Below, piece after piece: positions 56,203-64,000 of a DNA stretch of 64,000 nt. The stretch is from Eleusine coracana subsp. coracana (taxonomy: Eukaryota > Streptophyta > Magnoliopsida > Poales > Poaceae), in assembly GCA_032690845.1 (NCBI GenBank), contig CM064431.1:27534300-27598299 (forward strand). Direction: 5' to 3'. The notes beneath the pieces are model-generated. The model saw only the letters and a list, made by a program, of their open reading frames with translations. It made no database searches and was not told where the DNA came from. Numbering within the stretch: the first letter of the stretch is position 1; each line of letters opens with the position of its first letter. The position numbers and the translations under genes were made by a program.

Positions 56203-58618
56203 TTATATGAACTCTAATACATAGTCATCATTTTTCTTCGACATATTAAGCTCATATGGTGCTGTTGAACCAGCCCACTCATAAAGTGACCTATGGTTTG
56301 TTGCTAGTTCACTGTTTGAATCAAAATACTTCGTTTCTGGACTAATTACCTCTCTCAAAAGAAAATAACAAAGAGAAGCTATAACTAGATTCATGTTATT
56401 TGTACTTAAATGAACATGTTCTTTAGGAATCATACCCTTTTTGATCTCGTCGTTCTTTTTCATCTTTGCATTCCATGATGCTCTTTCCCTTATGGCTCTC
56501 TATGTCACATGAGTAGAGTATGTTAATATGAGATCTTAAAAATTCACTGTAGAATAAAGTAAAATGAATGAAACAAAATCAACTTACCTCTTGATCGGAC
56601 TCTTCAACGATATGGTCTAGGTAAGTTGACGAGCTAGACTCGAACACACACATGTAGTAGCCACAATGCACACTTCCTTTTACTTGCTTATAGCACTATA
56701 TAGTAGAAAACACAAGTTAGTTACACTTTATATGATGGATACTATGATAAAGACATGTATGTGATGCATATAAATCTTACCCAAATCTTATGACAGAAGT
56801 ACATCTTCTTTTTTTGTTTTGGATAACATTTCCCTCCCGCTTTGACATATTTCTTGTAAGCACTAACTGATCAAGAAAAACATATCATTAGATGATATCA
56901 ACATTATCAAATCATATACACATAGACTAATTTATTACCTATCTATGAGTTCCATAATATCGCTGTACAACTTCTTGTCATAGTCCAGACTGTCCAGCAC
57001 CAGAAGGTTACTCATTTTTGGGAATTATCATAAAAAAGATCCAATAATTGCTACAACAATGTTGATAACAAGTTACTTATGATTGGAATTAACTTTAATA
57101 TATGATAGATGACGAAGGCAGTAGTAGTCCAACTTACTTGAAGTTGTAGGGGGCCAAAATGCATTCTTTATCTTACCACTTTAGGTAGCACTTGCATAAA
57201 TAATTCATAACCTGAGCCCTTGCTTCATTTCTTAGGGCCGCCTTCATTGCAGCTATCTCTGCTGGTGTCTTATCCGGGTAGTTATCCGGATTCACCTCTG
57301 GGTTTATCATGCTTTGGTTGATGCGGTTCGGGTTGACATAGGACACCTTCCAATCTTTTTTATCGACCCTCTTTCTTTAGAAAAAAGAGTTCATGCTATA
57401 AAAAAAGACATAAGAGTTGAATTGTGCTTGAAATACGAAGTAGATCGAATGTGAAACTTACATGCACCACAAGGTGATGAAGGTGACATCCATCTTGCCT
57501 AGGCGAAACATTTTGTGGACATCATCCCAAAATAGGCCTAAGGTTTCATCATCATCTTCTTCATTGAACACCTCATTTGGAATCCTACAAGTGATTGTGG
57601 TGACCCTTTCCTTCAATGCTATCATGTACCGGTCGTGAAACTTCTGCATCTCCCACCGGAGGTTCTTGTACATGTTCTTTGATATAAGGGGTTTACCGAA
57701 TATGAATTTTGGGTAGTACACATCATTCGCAGGATTGTCAAAAATTTGATCATCGTACGACAATCTATTCCGAGGATCTTGTTCTTGCAGGACGAGCTTA
57801 CCGGTGCTTGCTAGACGTTTTTTCAATCCAACCAAGTACTTATCAACATCATTTTTTGCTTTTGGGTCCTTTGGCTCTTTGTCAAAACCGGTAATCGTCT
57901 TTGGGATTATCGGAGCCTTGACGACATCTGGCGTAGGCTGGACTTGGATTACCAGAGCCTGAACTTCCACCATCGCAGCAGCTGTTGACGAAGGCTCGAC
58001 TTGAATTGTCGTAGACTGGACTTGAATTGGCGGAGCATTGACGACAACAAGCGAAGGCTCGAGTTGAACAGTCTGCGGAAGAGGCTCGTTGTCACTATAG
58101 ATTATAGGACTGTGATTCAAGTCGGCTTCCACATGAGGAGATTGGGGCTTGTTTCTCGAGGCTGCCGTAGACATAGGAGACGACTGTCCACCTGTATTGA
58201 TTGGCTGGCTCGCATGAAAGGACCCGTGCCCAGACAACGGGGGTGGAGAAACTCGTTTGGAGAGTACAACATCACGGTGTTTCCGAATAATGAAAGAGCC
58301 AAGCGCATCTTGGAGAGTTTCTATACCCGCCTCAAGTATCGGGCATTTGATCTCGTTGTCCACATAGCCAGGTTCTATTTCTGACATGGTGACACACACG
58401 TAACCTGGGGGGATATCCTTGTTATGGAGCGTCTCTCTTGGAAATGCCATGCCGGATGCAACCTTCATCGTCTTCCCCTTGTAACCAAATGGCACATGCA
58501 ACTCACAAAAAGTATCCTCAGTGATGTCCTTTGTTTTTGATTGCATGGAGACTGATGGTTGCGTGGAGACGGATGGCTGCGTGGATGTGGACAAACCACG
58601 TAAGAAGGCATCCAACCT
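56203..58618 (-). pseudogene. CACTA-encoded Ulp1-like cysteine protease region
   Basis: The N-terminal part (58618-57462) has CELHVPFGYKGKTMKVASG and MFRLGKMDVTFITLWC, then GT donor at 57461. Exons follow with good splice sites: 57374-57138 (RVDKKDWKVSYVNPNRINQ to ILAPYNF), 57050-56939 (WIFFMIIPK, LLVLDSLDYDKKLYSDIMEL), 56866-56781 (SAYKKYVKAGGKCYPKQ), 56695-56588 (CYKQVKGSVHCGYYMCVFES), 56499-56203. Catalytic Asp (LDSL), Gln (KQVKGS) and Cys (HCGYY) remain. The His before Trp is Tyr (57044-57046), TAA sits at 57173-57175 and one extra A near 57016 shifts the frame. Such proteases process SUMO-type substrates in host genes; the transposon role is unknown. Confidence 0.8.
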
Positions 58619-59931
58619 GCAGGTTGGGATCCAAATGACTGCTTTGTTTATCGATAGCGAGCATAAGAAGTTGCCGCCTCCAATCCTCCTTGGCTTTCTC
58701 TTCTCGCTCTTTCTTGTGCAATATATGCTTCTTGTACAGGTGTGAGGATGTTTCAGAGAAACCTTCTTTCCATGTTGTCGATGATGACACTCCTCGTACC
58801 CGACCACCATGTTCTTTGGTCCCAAGAGCCTTCGCTAGCTCATCCTTGTGATACTTTGGTGTAAACAGACCAGCATCCGTCTGCGTCGTGATGGGACCTT
58901 TTAAGGCTTGCACGACTTTAACTGTCGTGGGATCCTTCATAATAATCTCTCCTCTATCGGTTAACTCGGAGCAACCATATACCCAATTCCTTGTACGCTC
59001 ATTGGTGTTTGGCAAAGGATCAGGTTTTCCTTCCGTGCGGAGCTTGGCTTCCGTCTCTCTCCAATTCGGAATCTTCTTTTTGTATCCGCCCGGACCTAAC
59101 CGCGGCTTGTACTTGTTTCGCTTGTTCAGCTCAATCATCTTTTCACTAAGCTCCTTTGAAGCAGTGCTCGTCTTTTGCTCAACAAACTCATCCCATTCCT
59201 GCTGACTGATATTTCCATGCTTGTCGAATAGGGTTTGATTTTTCTTAACATATTGGCAGTTGAGCTTGGACTTGTAATCTTGAAAGATGTGATTGAGAGT
59301 GGACATCATGGCCTTCTTGGCTCTCTCGAGATCTGCTGGCTGGAACCGGATGGTTGCCGTGATGTCAGCCCATATATCATCTTTTCTGCCATCCGGGACT
59401 TGGTGCCAATCTTGCCACGTGATTTTGCAATGGTCCCTTACCACTTTGCCGCAATGGTTCCGCCATTTGGTGTTGACACCAGCGGGTTCAATCGTTTCTC
59501 TATCTTTGGGGTCTATTGCAGTAACCTCGTGGATGCCCTCTGTTTTGTTCACGAAGCGCTGACCGCGCTTGCGTTTCTGTGTGGACATTTGGGTAGGCAC
59601 CTCTTCCACTAGCTGCTCGAGGGCCTCATCTGTCGCAGCCTCTATTGCAAATAGCCGACAGGCACTTTGTCAAGGACCCTAGGATATAAGTAGTGGATTT
59701 TAGTTGATATAATCTATGTACCAAATAAGAAAACTATCTTTGACAAGATACCTTCTCTTCAGGTACGTAATCAAGGTTCGGGTTCCCCAATCGACGTTCC
59801 TTAGGTGATGGAGGATGCGGATCCTCAGGTTCTTCCTAGTGTTCGCTTGATCCTTCATCGTCTGAAGACGACCTCGCTTGTGAGGGCGCCTTGAGGGTGT
59901 CTTCCTCTTGAGAGGGCATATTGTCCGTCAT
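58619..59931 (-). pseudogene. TnpA-like plant transposase (Transposase_24 family)
   Basis: ATG at 59931 starts an acidic exon (59931-59752, MTDNMPSQEEDTLKAPSQAR, ending in LGNPNLDYVPEEK at GTATCT). TAG at 59836-59838 breaks it. The next exon begins after CCTAG at 59678; TGA follows at 59670-59672, and the frame continues with ACRLFAIEAATDEALEQLVE into the 363-codon frame from 59609. Family landmarks are KTEGIHEVTAIDPKDRE, VNTKWRNHCGKVVRDH, WDEFVEQKTS and LGTKEHGGRVRGVSS. The frame shifts near 58620 relative to the protease part. TnpA-like proteins bind the subterminal repeats and assist TNP2. Confidence 0.85.
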
Positions 59932-59997
59932 GACGAGAAGACTTTGACACCTTATATTAGATATGACAACTAGTTTAGAAAACAAGGAGTATACACC

Positions 59998-60462
59998 TTT
60001 CATCATTGAGCAGAGAGACAGGGAAAAGAAAAGAAAAGAATAGAAAAATCAAAATTTGCTCTCAGTGTGGGTTGCCGAATCAACGTCCTTCCAACGCTCT
60101 AGGATCCTTGACTTGTACAGCAACATATATCCGATATTCTTGGATATGGTCTATGTTGCCGGACTAGTCTCACTTAGCCCGCTTTCATCATTGAGCATGG
60201 GTCAATTGCCTACGTAGAATAGATAAGTAGTACAAATAGACAAGGAGAAGAATAGAAAAGTTAAAATTTGCTCTCAGTGCGGGTTGCCGAGTCAACGGCC
60301 TTCCAACGCTCTAAGATCCTTGACTTGTACAACAACATATATCCGATATCCTAGGATATGGTTTATGTAGCCGGACTAGTCTCACTTAGCCTGCTTTCAT
60401 CATTGAGCATCAATCGCCTGTAGAATAGTTAAGTAGTACAGAGAGACGAGGAGAAGAATAGA
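59998..60462. repeat. 212-bp tandem repeat in the TnpA leader
   Basis: AAAATTTGCTCTCAGTG starts at 60051 and 60263. The two copies diverge by roughly a tenth. A partial third copy of the CTTTCATCATTGAGCA segment begins at 59998. Located upstream of the TnpA start on the minus strand. Confidence 0.85.
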
Positions 60463-60720
60463 ATAGGAACATCGCATATATATCATAAGCAGATATATCA
60501 TAGGCCGCAAGTATATGGCATATATATGGCCATAAGTAAATAATACTACGGATATTTGAGAAATGGCAGCAAATAAGCAACAATAGTACAAATTATTCAG
60601 AAATGGTAGCAAATAAGCATGGCAGTATAGACACCAACTATACAATAAGCAACTATAGTGAGCATGACAATGAGCAAATATATATGGCTGCAAGCGGGCA
60701 GCAAGCAAGCAACCAACAAC

Positions 60721-61171
60721 AAGCAAGTGAACATACGACTATCATAAGAGCAATCACAACGACATATGAGCATCAAAGTAACTAGAGCAAAATAAGTATG
60801 TGACAGTGACAATATAGGGCATGATATACATGGGAATAGCATGTAAAATCAGAGGAGCAAGCATATGGTAGAAAAATAATTATATGGACATATAAACTGC
60901 TATATGGCAGCAAAATAATCATATGGCAAGAAAGCAACCAGCAGGGAGTATAAGCGCAATCACAACTATGGCAGTGACAACTATGGCAGCAAGCAACCAG
61001 CAGGAAGCAAGTGAACATACGACTATCATAAGAGCAATCACAACGACATATGAGTATCAAAGTAACTAGAGCAAAATAAGTATGTGGTAGTGACAATATA
61101 GGGCATGCTATACATGGGAATAGCATGTAAAATCAGAGGAGCAAGCATATGGCAGAAAAATAATTATATGG
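60721..61171. repeat. 167-bp direct repeat with AGCAA-rich spacer
   Basis: 60721-60887 recurs at 61005-61171 with very few changes (offset 284). Between and after them are degenerate AGCAAGCAACTATGGC units reaching to about 61310. Confidence 0.85.
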
Positions 61172-61614
61172 CAGCAAGCAAACAACTATGGCAACAAGCA
61201 ACTATGGCAGCAAGCAAGCAATCTTAATAATCATAAGAGTGAACTTGATGCCGAGAGTGAACAAGCAACTGTGGTAGCAAACAAGCAACTATGGCAGCAA
61301 GCAACTATAGCCCGATACTAGTGCACTTGGTGCTGAGAGTGAACACTATGCTTGCTATCTCACTAGAGTGTCATTACAAAAGCCAGTAGTGACTCAAAGG
61401 CTAAAAGAACAGTGATCATCATAGCACATAGGTAACATATTGTTGGCATATATATATATATCTACCTTGGATTTTGAACAACAACTACTTATACAACGCA
61501 ATGGTTCGTAAAAATCAGTGATCAAAGCATATGCAATACAATAGTAAAATCAGTGAGCATTGCATTTCTCATATCATGGCTAAAACAAAGGGAGTATAAG
61601 CACCATTTCTCATC

Positions 61615-62395
61615 TCATGGAGCATCATTGATCAGAGGGGCAGAAGGAGGGGGAGAGGGAGAGGGAGAGGGAGAGGGAGAGGGGAACGGGCGCACCTGAC
61701 CGGAGCTCGGGGAGGCGGCGCTTGGGAACAGTGCAGAGGAGGAGGGGAGCTCGCGCTCGGGGAGGAGTCGAGGAGGAGGGGAGCACGCGCTTGCTCGGGG
61801 AGGCGTCAGGGAGAGCACGTGGTGCACCTGGCCGGAGCTCGTCAAACGAGCGGGGGGAAGAGGAGGCCCGTGCAACGGCACTCAGAGAGGGGGCCCACAC
61901 GATGGTTGACATCTCGAGGACGAGGAGGGCACGATGACGGTGCTCGGAGAGGGAGAGTAGGGGGCCCACTAGTGCGTCGTTGAGCGGGGAGCCCACACGG
62001 CAGTCAGTGAGCGGGGAGCCCACACGGCGAGCTCAAGGAGGGGGAGGGGGCGGCGACTGTCGAGGTGGGGCTCGGGGACAATGAGGGGGACCGCGGCGGC
62101 GGTGCTCAAGAAAGTACGAGGGGGCCCGTGTGGTGACCGTCGAGGCGCTCGGGGACGGAGGAGGGGGCTGGCGCTTGGAGAGGCCGTCGATGAGAGGCGG
62201 AGTTGACGGGCGCGATCGGGGAGGAGGCGGCGGAGAAAACTTAGCGATTGTGGAGGACGAGAAAGAGGAGGGGGGCCCGCACAATGGCCATCAACGAGAG
62301 GAGGCGGCAACGCTCGGGACTTGGGCAACCTGACGGTGTGGTCTTCACCACGGTTAGGGTTTGGGCCCCGCTGCGTCCGTGCTTATATAAGGCGG
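61615..62395 (-). promoter_or_regulatory. TATA-driven GC-rich leader, likely TnpA promoter
   Basis: Minus-strand TTATATAAGC (62390-62381) is followed by AACCCTAACCGTGG and 0.7 kb of GC-rich DNA ending in a GGGAGA microsatellite (61651-61684). Frames here are low-complexity and conflict on both strands. The distance to the TnpA ATG (59931) implies a spliced leader. Inferred from motif and position. Confidence 0.45.
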
Positions 62396-62401
62396 TTCTC
62401 T

Positions 62402-62475
62402 TTAGCGGCGGCTCAAGAAGACAACTGTCACTAAAAAGGACTAGCGGTAGTTCGTCTTGTGAATCGCCGCGAAAG
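62402..62475. repeat. Internal TAGCGGCGG-like repeats upstream of the TATA box
   Basis: TTTAGCGGCGGCTC, GTCACTAAAAA, CTAGCGGTAGTTC and AATCGCCGCG are variants of the motif in 55800-56065. They lie 12 to 85 bp upstream of the TATA box. They may be TnpA sites at its own promoter, or mark the end of one element. Confidence 0.55.
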
Positions 62476-62995
62476 AGCAGCACCTGGGCCCCATGAACCG
62501 TGGACCCGGTCCACCTTCTTTTTGGATTTATCTTAATTCGATTTTGAACCCCATTTTTTTATAAATAATATATTAGCCCTAGAATTTTATAAAAGAACCC
62601 CTGAGTTCATTGTTAATTATATTTCAGTTCTATCTATTTACACTTAGGCCGCTATACTTAAAAAAATTATGTTTAGGTCCTAAACTTTTGCAGAAATAAC
62701 CCTATACTTTTTTATTAATTACACTTTAGTCCTATTGTTTTTACACTTTAATTCTTGCCATTTTATAAAATTACAAATAGGTCTCTAAAACTTCAAACTT
62801 GCCATTTTGCTTGCACTCTTTATATTCAAATAAGCATAAGTTACATAGAAGATAATACAAGGTTATTCTAAAGAACGATAATTCAAAAATAAAATTACAT
62901 GATGCTTGAATTAACCTTGAATGACTTTGCTTTGGCAGTGATCGGTGCGCATGTAGGGCATTCCAGCGGCAAAGGATAGTCTTGCTTCTAAGACT
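62476..62995. other. AT-rich spacer between TNP2 and the TnpA leader
   Basis: No coding signal. Repeated short phrases such as TTAGGTCCTAAACTTT, AATTACACTTTAGTCC and TTTTATAAAATTAC indicate a degenerate internal repeat. Confidence 0.5.
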
Positions 62996-64000
62996 TTAAA
63001 ATTTTTTTGGATCAATGAAAAACAACACCTCATCATATTGATTGTAGTTATCTCGATCCTCCACATTCTCCACTCCAACGATTCTTTGTTTACCTAGAAC
63101 AAAAATGTATTTCTTCTCGTCCTTGGGATCAAGTACATAAAATACCTGTTCCACGGTTTTGGCAAGTATCCAAGGCTCATCTTTGTGACCAACATTGTTA
63201 AGAGCAACAATTGTGAAATCATATTCATCCACCTCGATGCCATTAGGGTGCTTCACCCATTTGCATTTAAATATGGGAACCTGTAAATTTACACCGTAGT
63301 CTAGCTCCCATATTTCCTCAATGTACCTGTAATACGAGGTTGTCTGGTCCTCTTCGTCAATGGCTTCTACTCGAACACCGCTGTTTTGACACTTGCTCTT
63401 CTTATCCTTTTGTTGGGTGTAGAAGGTAAAACCATTGATATCGTGTGCCTGAAAGGTAACCATGGTTCTTCTCGAACGATTAGCTAACTTTCTCAACATT
63501 TTCTCTTCCACGGACTCGCCATTTGGAAGGTCTAGGGAGCTAAACCGTGATGTGAAAGAGCGCTTGTGCTCGTCTATGATCCATTTATCCATTGCATCCT
63601 TGTTGTTCTAGCGGAGCTCTAACAAATGTTTCTCAAAGTATGGTCCCACAATCTACGTCTGTTGCAATACGCTGAAATGTGCTTGGTCCACTCGTTTGAA
63701 GTCATGGTCGACGAACGATGTACATCCTTAGGTACCTTTTCCAGATAATCTACCCTCATGATGAGACACTAGGAGTTCAATTGATCTGCTACCATCATTA
63801 TTGTAATCTGAGCAACATTCGATGATCTCCTTAGTTGTGTAGCCCTCGATCATAGAACCCTCTGGATATGAACGAGTACGTACATAGCGTTTCAATACAT
63901 ACATGAACCTCTCAAACAAAAACATCTGATGCAGGTAGACGGGGTCCAATGCAGAGATCTGGTCAACAATATGAATCATGAAGTGTTCCATCATCTGAAA
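62996..64000 (-). pseudogene. TNP2-type CACTA transposase, C-terminal part, cut by window edge
   Basis: One frame runs from the window edge to 62996 with three stops (TAA 63728-63730, TAG 63653-63655, TAG 63608-63610). Upstream part: MMEHFMIHIVDQISALDPVY, RFMYVLKRYVRTRSYPEGSM and CCSDY (DUF4218 region). Downstream: FTFYTQQKDKKSKCQNSGVR, LDYGVNLQVPIFKCKWVKHP, EPWILAKTVEQVFYVLDPKD (DUF4216 region), the usual C-terminus of plant TNP2. TNP2 supplies the catalytic cut-and-paste activity. All three stops are one C-to-T step from Gln codons. Confidence 0.88.

Larger units (their letters stand above)
55800..64000 (-). mobile_element. CACTA (En/Spm) transposon, protease-bearing, partial
   Basis: Minus strand, from right: TNP2 transposase end (over 64000 to 62996), AT-rich spacer, a TATA-bearing GC-rich leader (62390-61615), repeat-rich introns, TnpA-like gene (59931 on), Ulp1-like exons (to 56203) and a subterminal repeat array (55800-56065). 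I could not find the terminal CACTA of the left end; the right end is outside the window. Whether TNP2 and TnpA belong to one element or two abutting ones is open because TAGCGG repeats also occur at 62402-62475. Confidence 0.8.

Noticed and set aside
60000..60470. CRISPR-like array
   Set aside because: Two to three long (212-bp) diverged units without spacer structure, in a eukaryotic transposon.
60400..61126. Cys/Tyr-rich hydrophobic ORFs on the minus strand (81-114 codons)
   Set aside because: They are translations of the AGCAA/CATATG direct repeats; duplicated frames follow the DNA repeat and not a protein.
61615..62328. Several 80-132 codon Pro/Ser-rich ORFs
   Set aside because: They arise from a GC-rich leader with a GGGAGA microsatellite; both strands are equally open and no domain is seen.

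Overview
The window is nuclear DNA of a grass (Poaceae), probably of the panicoid type. Its make-up is nested LTR retrotransposons, CACTA (En/Spm) transposon parts, a tiny Stowaway-like MITE, a hAT-like element and a LINE tail, with almost no host coding sequence. The species cannot be fixed from the sequence. No bacterial operon, CRISPR array, rRNA or convincing tRNA gene was seen.

Layout. 1-211: end of a CACTA element. 739-2011 (minus): intron-containing pseudogene of ribosomal protein L10a (uL1) with a 55-bp Stowaway-like remnant in intron 2. Its GC-rich upstream region carries a 747-bp hAT-like element (2667-3413) with a perfect 8-bp target duplication. About 4440-8400 (minus): Copia-A, whose gag is split by a solo LTR (4960-6442). 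About 8411-16198 (plus): Copia-B, heavily decayed and split by a non-autonomous LTR element (10955-14078).

16409-44284 is one nest. Copia-C (SIRE/Maximus-like, plus, target duplication ACATC) carries Gypsy-D inside its 5' LTR (17256-24996, minus, AACGG) and Gypsy-E in its 3' non-coding region (32256-42300, minus, GGTTG). Without the guests Copia-C is about 10.1 kb. 45163-47681 is a short LTR element. 46795-53563 is a nearly identical 3.38-kb tandem duplication whose right breakpoint lies in a LINE 3' UTR. About 55800-64000 (minus) is a CACTA element with a subterminal repeat array, a Ulp1-like cysteine protease, a TnpA-like gene and the end of a TNP2 transposase that runs off the window.

State of the genes. 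The only long intact reading frame is the 1063-codon pol of Gypsy-D. Elsewhere, catalytic residues are lost: Copia-C protease Asp to His and integrase Asp to Tyr, Gypsy-E reverse transcriptase YxDD to YIDG, and Ulp1 His to Tyr. Most premature stops lie one C-to-T (or G-to-A) change from a plausible sense codon, as expected if silenced methylated elements decay by deamination. I found no new functional system. The most informative features are the dated nesting, the recent tandem duplication, the LTR-embedded pol tail of Gypsy-D, the promoter-deleted 5' LTR of Gypsy-E and the protease-bearing CACTA element.
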